From NCBI RefSeq assembly GCF_020424085.1, contig NZ_CP080203.1:1736001-1800000 (forward strand): a stretch of 64,000 nt of DNA, given 5' to 3'. The notes below the pieces were generated by a model. The model did no database searches. It saw only the letters and a list, made by a program, of their open reading frames with translations, and had not been told where the DNA came from. Both the position numbers and the translations under genes were made by a program. This DNA is from Mycetocola spongiae (GTDB lineage Bacteria > Actinomycetota > Actinomycetes > Actinomycetales > Microbacteriaceae). Positions 7,952 through 15,645 of the stretch are shown here, piece by piece. Each line of letters begins with the position of its first letter. The first letter of the stretch is position 1.

Positions 7952-7972
7952 CGAGCCCCCTGCATGTATAAC
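7945..7972 (+). promoter_or_regulatory. Promoter of the pfkB-iclR-ridA operon
   Basis: TTGCAG (7945-7950) and TATAAC (7967-7972) are separated by 16 bases. The -35 lies within the right half of the inverted repeat, so bound regulator would block RNA polymerase. The leader to the pfkB ATG would be about 70 bases, with GAGG just before the start codon. Confidence 0.6.
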
Positions 7973-8046
7973 ATGGTCAGGATTCGCCCGTCAAGACGAG
8001 GCGGGCCCGCCCCCACACCCCCAGAACACGGAAGTTTCGAGGCTCC

Positions 8047-9060
8047 ATGCGTTCAGCAGTCTGCATCGGCGAGACCATGGCCATGGTCACCCCCACGCAC
8101 CACGTTCCCCTGGAACGAGCCGAGGAACTGTTTTATGGCGTGGGCGGCGCGGAGTCCAATGTGGCCCTCGGCCTGGCCGTGATGGGCATGGATACCCACT
8201 GGATCAGCCGGGTCGGCGCCGATGGTTTTGGCACCCGCATCCTGGGCGAGCTCGCGAGCCACGGCGTGGGCACCACGGGCGTGCAGGTGGACCCCACCCG
8301 CAATACCGGCCTCTACGTGAAGGTGCCCGCGCACGGGGATAGCCCCGCCTCGGTGCTCTACTATCGGCGACACTCGGCCGCCTCCGCGATGAGCCCCGAG
8401 CTGCTGAAGGATCCGGCCGTGGCCTCCCTCCTGGCCGAGGCCGGCCTGATCCACCTGAGTGGCATCACCCCCGCGCTGTCCCCGGAATGCCGGGACATGG
8501 TGCATGCGCTGCTGAGCGCCCCGCGCGGCCCCGAGCGCCTCGTCTCCTTTGACGTCAACTGGCGGCCCGCGCTCTGGGCCGGTCGCGATCACTCGGCGCT
8601 GCGCGAGCTCGCCAACCTCGCCGATATCGTGCTGGTCGGGGCCGATGAGGCCGTGCACGCCTTTGGCACCGCGGAGGAGGAGCGCCTGCGCGAGCTGCTG
8701 CCCGATCCCGAAACCATCGTGATCAAAAACGACGATGCCGGCGCCGTGATCCTGCGCCGCGGCGGCGAGCGCATCGAGGTGCCCGCGCTGCGCGTGGAGG
8801 TCCTGGAGCCCGTGGGCGCGGGAGACGCGTTTGCCGCGGGCTATCTCTCGGGCGTCATGATGGGCCTGGACCCGCGCTCCTCGCTGCGCCGCGGCCACCT
8901 CAGCGCCGCCTGCACGCTGACGGTGCGCGGGGATCGCGGCACGCTGCCCGAGGCCGCGATCCTGGACGCCGTCCTCTCCGGCTCCGAGGAGGACTGGGCC
9001 GCCACGCGCGTCTCCGCCGAGCACGGCATCAGCAGCCCCGCGCTGGCGGTGCGGCCATGA
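8047..9060 (+). CDS. PfkB-family sugar kinase, probable 2-keto-3-deoxygluconate kinase
   Basis: A 337-aa ribokinase-family enzyme. Both PfkB signatures are visible: GVGGAESNVALGLAVMG near residues 31-47 and PVGAGDAFAAGYLSG at about 255-269, with the catalytic base Asp260. The substrate family cannot be fixed by these motifs alone, but the KDPG aldolase in the divergent arm makes KDG kinase (KDG to KDPG) the best fit. It is the first gene of the rightward operon; its stop overlaps the iclR start (ATGA). Alternatives within the family are fructokinase or other sugar-acid kinases. Confidence 0.8.
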   Translation: MRSAVCIGETMAMVTPTHHVPLERAEELFYGVGGAESNVALGLAVMGMDTHWISRVGADGFGTRILGELASHGVGTTGVQVDPTRNTGLYVKVPAHGDSPASVLYYRRHSAASAMSPELLKDPAVASLLAEAGLIHLSGITPALSPECRDMVHALLSAPRGPERLVSFDVNWRPALWAGRDHSALRELANLADIVLVGADEAVHAFGTAEEERLRELLPDPETIVIKNDDAGAVILRRGGERIEVPALRVEVLEPVGAGDAFAAGYLSGVMMGLDPRSSLRRGHLSAACTLTVRGDRGTLPEAAILDAVLSGSEEDWAATRVSAEHGISSPALAVRP

Positions 9061-9800
9061 GCCAGAGCCTCGTGCGCGCCCTGGGGCTTCTGGAACAGAT
9101 CGCGCAGCGCCCCGCGACGCTGGACGAGCTGGCCAGCGGCGCCGCGGTGCATAAGACCACGATCATGCGCCTGCTGCACTCGCTCGAGGGCGAGCATTTT
9201 ATCGTGCGCAATCACGCCGGGCAGTTCCAGCTCGGCCGCCGATTTTTTGAGCTCTCCTCGCTCGCGCTGGAGCAGCGCGACCTGCGCACGATCGCCCATC
9301 CGCACCTCGCGGATCTTAACCGCGAGACCGGGCATACCGTGCACCTCGCGGAGATGGAGGGCTCCGAGATTGTTTATATCGATAAGTTTGAGTCCAAGCA
9401 TCCGGTGCGCATGTACTCGCGGATCGGCCTGACCGCGGCACCACATTCGGCGGCCGTGGCCAAGGTGATCCTCGCCGATCTGCCGGCCGCCCGGCGCGAG
9501 ACCATCGCCGCCGGAATCGACTATGTCCGGATGACCGAAAATACCCTCGGCACCCCCGAGCAGCTGCTGGCCGAGCTCGAGCTGGTGGCCGCCCAGGGCT
9601 GGGCCCAGGATCGCAGCGAGCACGAGGCCTTTGTGCACTGCGTGGCCGCCCCGATCCGCGATGCGAGCGGCGCCGTGGTGGCCGCCGCCTCGTTCTCGGT
9701 TCCCGTGGTGCTGCTGGACTATCCCGGCCTGCTGGATCTGCTGCCCACCCTGCGCGCCGGGACGGACGCGATCTCGCGCGATCTCGGCTGGCGCCCCTAA
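9057..9800 (+). CDS. IclR-family transcriptional regulator
   Basis: A 247-aa regulator with an N-terminal winged helix (residues about 4-60: LVRALGLLEQIAQRPATLDELASGAAVHKTTIMRLLHSLEG) and a C-terminal IclR effector domain. That domain includes TGHTVHLAEMEG, MYSRIGLTAAPHSAAVAKV and the late AAPIRDASGAVVAA segment. IclR effector domains often bind small organic acids, such as KDG for KdgR. It is coupled to the kinase by a 4-base overlap. The 20-bp inverted repeat in the divergent promoter is its likely operator; it probably represses both arms until a pathway intermediate accumulates. Confidence 0.88.
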   Translation: MSQSLVRALGLLEQIAQRPATLDELASGAAVHKTTIMRLLHSLEGEHFIVRNHAGQFQLGRRFFELSSLALEQRDLRTIAHPHLADLNRETGHTVHLAEMEGSEIVYIDKFESKHPVRMYSRIGLTAAPHSAAVAKVILADLPAARRETIAAGIDYVRMTENTLGTPEQLLAELELVAAQGWAQDRSEHEAFVHCVAAPIRDASGAVVAAASFSVPVVLLDYPGLLDLLPTLRAGTDAISRDLGWRP

Positions 9801-9839
9801 ATTTCCGTACTACCCGTAATACCGAAAGGAATACCGCTC

Positions 9840-10244
9840 ATGAGCGAAAAAACCATCGTCCTCACCGAGAACGCCCCCGCCCCCGCCCACGTCTTCTCGC
9901 AGGGCATCAAGAAGGGTGGCCTGTTCCAGGTCTCCGGTCAGGGCCCGATGGATCCGACCGTGAACGAATATATCGGCGCGGGTGACGTGCGGGTGCAGAC
10001 CCGTCGCACCCTGGAAAACGTGAAGGCCATCCTCGAGGCCGGCGGCTCCTCGGTTGAGGATGTCATCATGTTCCGCGTTTATCTCACCACGCGCGATGAC
10101 TTCCCCGCGATGAACGAGGTCTACGGCGAGTTCATCACCGAGAACGTTCCGAGCGGCCAGCTGCCCTCGCGCACCACCGTATTTGTGGACCTGCCGCATG
10201 AGGTCATGCTGGTGGAGATCGACGCCCTCGCCGTCACGGCCTAG
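9840..10244 (+). CDS. RidA family enamine/imine deaminase
   Basis: A 134-aa RidA (YjgF/YER057c/UK114) protein, which hydrolyses reactive 2-aminoacrylate-type enamines and imines released by PLP dehydratases. The family pattern is visible: NAPAPAHVFSQGIKKGGLFQVSGQGPMD at the N-terminus, TRRTLENVKAILEAGGSS in the middle, and the C-terminal LPSRTTVFVDLP containing the conserved Arg. AAAGGAAT upstream serves as ribosome-binding site. As last gene of the pfkB-iclR operon, followed by a strong terminator, it fits a role in clearing the enamine formed by the PLP enzyme of the opposite arm. It uses more C-ending codons than its neighbours, suggesting high expression. Confidence 0.9.
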   Translation: MSEKTIVLTENAPAPAHVFSQGIKKGGLFQVSGQGPMDPTVNEYIGAGDVRVQTRRTLENVKAILEAGGSSVEDVIMFRVYLTTRDDFPAMNEVYGEFITENVPSGQLPSRTTVFVDLPHEVMLVEIDALAVTA

Positions 10245-10252
10245 GGTATTTC

Positions 10253-10307
10253 CCGCGCGGGCGGGGTGGCCGATGCGATCATCGGCCACCCCGCCCGCGC
10301 GGTTTTT
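10253..10307 (+). terminator. Rho-independent terminator after ridA
   Basis: A perfect 23-bp GC-rich stem (10253-10275 with 10280-10302), a CGAT loop and a TTTTT tract. It is the strongest hairpin in the window. The T-tract doubles as the -35 area of the next promoter. Confidence 0.92.
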
Positions 10308-10325
10308 CGGCCTGTATACAATCCA

Positions 10326-10337
10326 TATAATTGAGGG
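10326..10337 (+). promoter_or_regulatory. Consensus leaderless promoter -10 (TATAAT) for GNAT
   Basis: A consensus TATAAT (10326-10331) is followed by TGAGGG and the ATG. The 17-base-upstream position is the U-tract of the preceding terminator (TTTTTC, 10303-10308), so promoter and terminator are nested. Confidence 0.7.
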
Positions 10338-10898
10338 ATGTCCAACCTCAGTTTCCGCACCGCAGACGACGCCGATATCCCGGCAATCGTTGACCTTGTT
10401 GTCCACGCCTATCGCGGGGAGACCAGCCGCCAGGGCTGGACCAGCGAGGCGGATCTGCTGGACGGCGACCGCATCGACGCCGAGGGTGTGGCCCGCGAGC
10501 TGCATGCCGCGGATAGCGAGATCCTGCTGGCCGAGCGCGATGGCGAGCTGATGGCCTGCGCTCATGTGACCCGGCGCGCCCCCGGCCTGGGCTATTTTGG
10601 CCTATTTGCCGTGCGCCCCACCGGGCAGGGCAACGGCATCGGCCGGCACGTCTTGGCCACCGCGGAGGCGTTTGTGGCGGAGACATGGGACGTGCATACG
10701 CTGGAGATGACCGTGCTGGGCCCGCGCCCCGAACTGGTCGCCTATTATGGCCGCCGCGGCTTCCTGCCCACGGGCGAGATCCGGCAGCTGCCCGCGGAGA
10801 TCCGTCGCCGCCCCGAGACCGCAGATCTTCCGCTGCGCTTCGACGTGCTGGCCAAGGCCGTGTCCCCGCGCGTGGCCGAGAGCAGCCCCGCGGCCTAA
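10338..10898 (+). CDS. GNAT family N-acetyltransferase
   Basis: A 186-aa single-domain GNAT protein beginning LSFRTADDADIPAIVDLV. The strand FGLFAVRPTGQGNGIGRHVL holds the acetyl-CoA binding Q-x-x-G-I-G loop, and AYYGRRGFLPTGE is the usual motif B ending. The first segment carries YRGETSRQGWTSEADLL, which I recall from a subset of actinobacterial and fungal GNATs of unknown substrate. The start is set by the adjacent TATAAT (leaderless). Its end overlaps the convergent SfnG gene by 4 bases. The substrate is not predictable. Confidence 0.85.
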   Translation: MSNLSFRTADDADIPAIVDLVVHAYRGETSRQGWTSEADLLDGDRIDAEGVARELHAADSEILLAERDGELMACAHVTRRAPGLGYFGLFAVRPTGQGNGIGRHVLATAEAFVAETWDVHTLEMTVLGPRPELVAYYGRRGFLPTGEIRQLPAEIRRRPETADLPLRFDVLAKAVSPRVAESSPAA

Positions 10899-12004
10899 CC
10901 GCGGGCGTCTCGCTCATCCTCAAGCGCGCGCAGGATCGGCAGCACCTCGCGGCCGAAGCGCTCCAGCTCCTCGCGCATATGTAAGAATCCGAGCAGGATC
11001 AGGTCCACCCCGCGCTCGGCATAGGCAAAAAGCCGCCGGGCCACGGCCTCGGGCTCCCCGATCAGCCGGGTGCGGAAGCCGTCGTTATATTGCACCAGGT
11101 CCTCCACGCCGGAGTCGGCCCACATGCCCCGGCCATCGGCGGTGGAGGCCCCCGCCTGCGCGACCTGCGCCCGGAATCCGGCCACGGCCTCGGTATCGGC
11201 ATGGGCCACGATCTCGCGCAGCTGATCCCGGGCCTCGGCCTCGGTATCGCGCACGATCGCAAAGCCGTTCAGCCCAAAGCGCACCGTGCGGTGATGGGCC
11301 CGGGCCGCGGCCGTGACGTCCCGGTATTGCTCGGTGAAGCCCGCAAAATCGGTGCCATTGGAAAAATACCAGTCGGCGTGGGCCCCGGCGTTGAGCCGGG
11401 CGGCGGTGGAATTTCCGCCCTGGAAGATTTCGGGATGGGCCCGCCCGGGCACCGGGACCGGCCCCGGACGCAGCGTGAACTCGCGGGTGCGATAGAAGTC
11501 CCCGCGGAAGGTCACCGCCTCCTCGGTCCAGAGCCGGCGCACCACCTCGATAAACTCGGCCGAGCGCCGATAGCGTTCATCGTGTTCCAGCCACGGCTCC
11601 CCGAGCCCCGTGAACTCGTCTTTAAACCAGCCGCTGACCACGTTGATGGCCGCGCGGCCGCCCGAGAACCGGTCGGCGGTATTAATAAATTTGGCCAGTA
11701 CCGCGGGATGCCAGAGCCCCGGGTGCACCGCCGCGATCACCCGCAGGCGTTTGGTGGCCAGCAGCAGCGCGAGGCTCGTGCCGGTGGATTCGTGCTGCTG
11801 GGCCGCCCCATAGCTGGAGGCGTAGCGCACCTGGCTGAGCGCATAATCAAATCCCACCGCCTCGGCCGTGCGCGCCAGCTGCACGTTATAGTCGAGGTCC
11901 CAGCCCGTGCGCTGGGGGACGGTGCTTATCACCAGTCCCCCGCTGACATTGGGTACCCAATAGGCAAATTTCAGGCGGTCTCGCCGCGTCGTGATCTCGC
12001 TCAT
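10895..12004 (-). CDS. sfnG: LLM-class FMNH2-dependent monooxygenase, dimethylsulfone monooxygenase SfnG-like
   Basis: A 369-aa bacterial luciferase-like flavin monooxygenase. It carries the SfnG-type sequence FAYWVPNVSGGLVIS near the start, then INVVSGWFKDEFTGLGEPW, HDERYRRSAEFIEV, PEIFQGGNSTAAR and DLVQYNDGFRTRLIG. SfnG converts dimethylsulfone to methanesulfinate under sulfur limitation, using FMNH2 supplied by a reductase. The ATG at 12004 is preferred over the longer open frame because TAGGCT lies 7 bases upstream (leaderless). A DszC/SfnB-like flavoenzyme at 59590-60867 may belong to the same sulfur-scavenging response. No flavin reductase is seen nearby. Confidence 0.85.
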   Translation of the reverse strand: MSEITTRRDRLKFAYWVPNVSGGLVISTVPQRTGWDLDYNVQLARTAEAVGFDYALSQVRYASSYGAAQQHESTGTSLALLLATKRLRVIAAVHPGLWHPAVLAKFINTADRFSGGRAAINVVSGWFKDEFTGLGEPWLEHDERYRRSAEFIEVVRRLWTEEAVTFRGDFYRTREFTLRPGPVPVPGRAHPEIFQGGNSTAARLNAGAHADWYFSNGTDFAGFTEQYRDVTAAARAHHRTVRFGLNGFAIVRDTEAEARDQLREIVAHADTEAVAGFRAQVAQAGASTADGRGMWADSGVEDLVQYNDGFRTRLIGEPEAVARRLFAYAERGVDLILLGFLHMREELERFGREVLPILRALEDERDARG

Positions 12005-12017
12005 GCGGCACAGCCTA
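12005..12017 (-). promoter_or_regulatory. Leaderless promoter -10 (TAGGCT) for sfnG
   Basis: TAGGCT on the minus strand (12017-12012), 7 bases, then ATG. It indicates that sfnG has its own start and is not only read through from the VOC gene. Confidence 0.5.
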
Positions 12018-12068
12018 AAAACCCCACCCGGGATTTTCCTCCCGGATGACAAAACATGACGCCCGGGG

Positions 12069-12971
12069 TTAGCCCTGGACCACGCGAATCTCGGTATCCC
12101 AGGGATCGCGGAAGCTCAGCGTCTGCCCGTCATAGGCGCGCGGGACCCCGGCAAATTCCAGGCGCAGGGCGAGTGCCCCGAGCTCATCGGCGGTGGGTAC
12201 GGTGATATTCACCTGGCCGAGACCCAGCGCCGCGGCACGCGGTCCGGCCCCCTGGCTGCGCCAGGTATTCATGCCGATGTGGTGGTGATAGCCGCCCGCC
12301 GAGATAAACAGGGCGGTGGGCATCTCGGTCTGAATTTCGAAGCCGAGGGTATCCACATAAAACGCGCGTGCGCGCTCCAGGTCACCCACCTGCAGGTGCA
12401 CGTGGCCGAGGGTCATACCCTGGGCCGGGGCGGCCTGCAGGATCTCCTCGGTCAGGTGATCGCGCAGATAGGCATTCGGGTCAAGATAGAGGGAGGCCCC
12501 GCGCAGGCTGCCATCGGGCTCGCGGATCCACTGCTCCTCGGGGCGGTCGCGGTAGAGTTCCAGCCCGTTGCCCTCGGGGTCGTCAAAATAAAAGGCCTCG
12601 CTAAAGAGGTGATCGGCGCTGCCGGTGAATGAGCCCGCGGCGCGCGTGGCGACGCTGGCCACCGAGCGCGCCAGCGCACCCTGATCCGGGAAGAGCAGTG
12701 CGCTGTGATACAGGCCGGCATCGCCGATCTTCAGATCGGGCAGGTCGCTCTCGCGGTTGAGGACGAGTGCCGGGACGCTGCCGCGGCCCAGCGTGACCGA
12801 GTCGCCCGAGGCCGCGAGTACGTCCAGGGTCACGGCATCGTGATAAAACGCGGTCATTTTATCGAGGTCGCGCACGCGCAGTTCCACCACGCCCATCTCG
12901 GTTCCGGCGGCGAGGACCTCGCGGTCCACCTCCACCCGTGCGTTGTGCATAGCCTGAGCCATTTCGGTCAT
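12069..12971 (-). CDS. Two-domain VOC protein, ring-cleaving (CatE/MhqO-like) dioxygenase
   Basis: A 300-aa protein made of two vicinal-oxygen-chelate modules. The first begins GVVELRVRDLDKMTAFYHDAV; the second begins LGHVHLQVGDLERARAFYVDTLG. The second module holds the usual metal ligands: His in GHVHL, His in GGYHHHIGMN and Glu in DTEIRVVQ. Such CatE/MhqO-type enzymes cleave catechols or hydroquinones and are often induced by quinone-sensing MarR regulators. The start has GGAGG about 10 bases upstream. A -35/-10 pair with an overlapping inverted repeat is seen upstream. The gene precedes sfnG on the same strand. Confidence 0.78.
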   Translation of the reverse strand: MTEMAQAMHNARVEVDREVLAAGTEMGVVELRVRDLDKMTAFYHDAVTLDVLAASGDSVTLGRGSVPALVLNRESDLPDLKIGDAGLYHSALLFPDQGALARSVASVATRAAGSFTGSADHLFSEAFYFDDPEGNGLELYRDRPEEQWIREPDGSLRGASLYLDPNAYLRDHLTEEILQAAPAQGMTLGHVHLQVGDLERARAFYVDTLGFEIQTEMPTALFISAGGYHHHIGMNTWRSQGAGPRAAALGLGQVNITVPTADELGALALRLEFAGVPRAYDGQTLSFRDPWDTEIRVVQG

Positions 12972-13030
12972 GGTGATCTCCCTCCGCTGGATGCGCCCGG
13001 CCGGTGCGGTGGGGCGCGCGTGCCCACTGG

Positions 13031-13080
13031 TTTAGTTAAAGCAACAACTAAATACTAGACCCGATTACTTGAAGCGTCAA
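13031..13080 (-). promoter_or_regulatory. Promoter and inverted-repeat operator of the VOC gene
   Basis: On the minus strand TTGACG (13080-13075), 17 bases, TAGTAT (13057-13052). Directly downstream, over the expected transcription start, is an inverted repeat TTTAGTT-N8-AACTAAA (13031-13052). The layout suits repression, for example by a MarR-type quinone sensor. No such regulator is encoded next to it. Confidence 0.65.
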
Positions 13081-13081
13081 G

Positions 13082-13861
13082 TTATTTTTTGGAGACCGCC
13101 TGCGCGACCATGCGCAGCAGAATCACCGCGAGGAACGCGGCAAAAAGGAGATTCGCGGCGAGCGGGGTGATCAGCGCGGCCACGGTGCCACCGAGCGCCG
13201 TGGTCAGGCAGGCAGCGAGGCCAATCAGCGCTGCCGCCCGCAGGTCCACATTGCGGCGCACCAGGTTGCCCACCGTGCCCGAGAGCGCCGTGGGCACCAT
13301 CATCAGCAGCGAGGTTCCCTTGGCCACGAGGTCGCTCGCCCCAAAAAGCATCACCAGCATCGGGACGATCACGATTCCGCCACCGATGCCCAGCAGGCCC
13401 GAGAGCACCCCCACGACCAGGCCCAGCGCAATCAGTCCCAGCACAACCCCGACGCCCAGGGTGATGCCCTGGCCGCGCTCGGGGATCACCAGGAAAAGCT
13501 GCACGATCACGATCAACAGGAAGCCGATGAACCCCCATTGCAGTGCGCGCCGGGGCACCCGCTGCAGGAGATAGCTGCCCAGCTGCGCGCCCAGCACGGA
13601 ACCCGCCGAGAGGATCAGGCCCGCGATCCAGTCCACATGCCCGTGGGTTGCATAGGTGATCACCCCCACCAGCGAGGTGGGCACGATGGCCGCAAGCGAG
13701 GTGCCCGCGGAGATCTTCTGCCCCATGCCCAGCAGGAAAATCAGGGCGGGCACAATAAGGATGCCGCCCCCCACGCCAAAGAGGCCCGAGAGGAATCCGG
13801 CGATCAGACCGATCAGGATCAGCCACAGCGGGCGGGCCCAGCCGCGCGTCTCCCCGCTCAT
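13082..13861 (-). CDS. TauE/SafE family sulfite/sulfur-anion permease
   Basis: A 259-aa membrane protein with about eight helices in two related halves. Each half has the TauE/SafE signature: FLSGLFGVGGGILIVPAL near residue 20 and LSGLLGIGGGIVIVPML near residue 150. Family members export sulfite or sulfoacetate, or import organosulfur anions. Its start overlaps the end of the histidine phosphatase gene (ATGA). An SfnG-type sulfone monooxygenase lies two genes downstream, so handling of a sulfur oxyanion is plausible, but substrate is not readable from sequence. Confidence 0.85.
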   Translation of the reverse strand: MSGETRGWARPLWLILIGLIAGFLSGLFGVGGGILIVPALIFLLGMGQKISAGTSLAAIVPTSLVGVITYATHGHVDWIAGLILSAGSVLGAQLGSYLLQRVPRRALQWGFIGFLLIVIVQLFLVIPERGQGITLGVGVVLGLIALGLVVGVLSGLLGIGGGIVIVPMLVMLFGASDLVAKGTSLLMMVPTALSGTVGNLVRRNVDLRAAALIGLAACLTTALGGTVAALITPLAANLLFAAFLAVILLRMVAQAVSKK

Positions 13862-14427
13862 GCGGAGGCCCGCTTGCCGTCCTCCCCCGCGCCCTCCGCG
13901 GGCAGCACGCTCCAGCCCTCGGCGGTGCGCCGCAGCCGCACGGTCGCGAGATTATCCAGCGGACCGTGCTGGGTGCCGCGCAGCTCACTCGCGACGAGGC
14001 GAATCAGCGCTCCGTGGCTGACCGCAAGCACGTTCTGGCCGGGATGGGCGAGCGCGATCTCCTCAAGACCTCGCAGCCCGCGCTCGAGGGTTTCCTCGCG
14101 CGTTTCCATGCCCGGATAGAGCCCATCGGGCCAGCGCTCAGCAACATCCTCGCGGGTGGCACCCTCGGCCTCCCCAAAGCCGCGCTCCGTGATCGCCTCA
14201 AAAACCCCGCCGCGGGGCGCGTTCAGGCCCTCCGCGAGCAGCTGCGCGGTTTCCTGCGCGCGTCCCAGCGGGGAGCTCACCACCACGTCAAAGGAGTCGT
14301 TCAGGCGGGCGGCGGCCGCGCGGGCCTGCTCGCGTCCGGTGTTATTCAGCTGAATATCGGTCGCGCCCTGGAGGCGGCGGTCGCGGTTCCAATCGGTCTG
14401 GCCGTGGCGGATGAGGGTGAGGTCCAT
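13858..14427 (-). CDS. Histidine phosphatase (phosphoglycerate mutase-like) family protein
   Basis: A 189-aa branch 1 histidine phosphatase. The phosphohistidine motif LIRHGQTDWN is at the extreme N-terminus, the acidic catalytic residue is in the ERGFGEAEGATRED segment, and the second active-site His is in NVLAVSHGALIRL. An upstream in-frame TTG would add seven residues, but the ATG at 14427 gives the usual M-x-LxLIRHG start. It lies between a membrane-protein gene (27 bases upstream) and the TauE-like gene (4-base overlap). The likely role is a small-molecule phosphatase; substrate unknown. Confidence 0.87.
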   Translation of the reverse strand: MDLTLIRHGQTDWNRDRRLQGATDIQLNNTGREQARAAAARLNDSFDVVVSSPLGRAQETAQLLAEGLNAPRGGVFEAITERGFGEAEGATREDVAERWPDGLYPGMETREETLERGLRGLEEIALAHPGQNVLAVSHGALIRLVASELRGTQHGPLDNLATVRLRRTAEGWSVLPAEGAGEDGKRASA

Positions 14428-14454
14428 CGGGTTCGGGGGTCCATTCAATCAGGC

Positions 14455-15645
14455 CTAGAGGGGCGGGTTAATCAGGTAGAGCAGGATCAGTCCGAGTATC
14501 AGGATCGTCCCGATACTCACCGCGCTGCGAATCAGCATGCCGCGGGTCGCGACCGCCCGCGGGGAGCGGGCCGCCCCGGCGAGTTCGGAGGAGCGGTCGA
14601 GCTGACGCAGGCGGCGGCGCGATAATCCCAGGATAACGTCGAGACCCAGCGCCGGATAACGGCCCGGCAGGGGGCGGCACGCGAGCGCCGTCACGCCCAG
14701 CGGGGTGAGCACCAAAAACGAGGAACACAGGACATGGATGATCAGGTCGCGGGTATCGGCGAGGGTGATACCGGTCAGGCCGCCCCCGAGGCCCAGCGCG
14801 GCGATGATCGCGATCGTGGTCACGGCCACCGCGACCACCATGAGGCCCACGGCCACCGCGATCAGCGATTTTTTCCGCATCCTGGCCTGCACGGCGATCA
14901 CCATGCCCACCGCATAAAACACCGTCAGTACGGTGAGGATAAAGACCCGCAGCGGCACGCTCCAATCGCTCACCGCGGCCCACATCAGCATCGAGATCTG
15001 GGTGAGGATCAGCGGCACCCCGATAAAAATAAAGAGGAACTGCAGGGTGCGCAGCCCCACCCAGGGCCGCCGAAGCGATTCATAACCGCGCAGCAGGCGC
15101 TCAAGCCGATATACTGCGAGCCGGTTCTGGGCTGTGCGCACGATCGGGTCGAGCTTATTTTCGGTGGCGCAGGAGGCATCGGCGGCGAGTACCGCGAGCA
15201 GAAGCCCGCCGGCGAGCGGGCCAAATTGCCGCGGTAGGTCGATGAGGCCCGCGCTGAAATCCTGCGCAAGCACCGCGCAGAGGCCAATCGTGATGGCGGC
15301 CATGCCGCAGATCTCGGCGAGCGCCTCGAGGATGCGCTGGCGGGCAATCAGGCGCTCGGGCTTCTCCTCGGAGGCATCGGAGGTGCGCACGGCGATCTGC
15401 AGCGCCACGATGATGGTGGCGAGGATCGCGAGGCCACCCAGCGCGGAGGAGCCGGAGATCGAGAGCTGAAAGTCCACATCGGTGCTGCTGGCCCGGCTGA
15501 GGTCGCCGACCCCGGCCAGGATCAGCACCCCGGTCAGCGGATAGGCGGCGCCGAGGACGTGTCGCCCCATGGTCTTCCAATAGCGCGATTCCTCGCGCAG
15601 GATCGCCAGCCCCAGATCCGTGGATTCCGCCACCCGATCGCCCAT
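14455..15645 (-). CDS. Polytopic membrane protein of unknown function
   Basis: A 396-aa protein that I do not recognise. A hydrophilic N-terminus (ESTDLGLAILREESRYWKTMG) is followed by about eight or nine hydrophobic helices in three clusters: about residues 35-100, 110-160 and 200-320. A cytoplasmic stretch DVILGLSRRRLRQLDRSSELAG follows, then a final helix at the C-terminus (AVSIGTILILGLILLYLINPPL). No signal peptide or transporter motif is seen. It is first in a three-gene leftward run with the phosphatase and TauE-like genes. Confidence 0.6.
   Translation of the reverse strand: MGDRVAESTDLGLAILREESRYWKTMGRHVLGAAYPLTGVLILAGVGDLSRASSTDVDFQLSISGSSALGGLAILATIIVALQIAVRTSDASEEKPERLIARQRILEALAEICGMAAITIGLCAVLAQDFSAGLIDLPRQFGPLAGGLLLAVLAADASCATENKLDPIVRTAQNRLAVYRLERLLRGYESLRRPWVGLRTLQFLFIFIGVPLILTQISMLMWAAVSDWSVPLRVFILTVLTVFYAVGMVIAVQARMRKKSLIAVAVGLMVVAVAVTTIAIIAALGLGGGLTGITLADTRDLIIHVLCSSFLVLTPLGVTALACRPLPGRYPALGLDVILGLSRRRLRQLDRSSELAGAARSPRAVATRGMLIRSAVSIGTILILGLILLYLINPPL

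Noticed and set aside
6556-8016. Upstream extension of the PLP enzyme to 8016
   Set aside because: It would translate through the divergent operator and the pfkB promoter; the ATG at 7890 starts just before family-conserved sequence.
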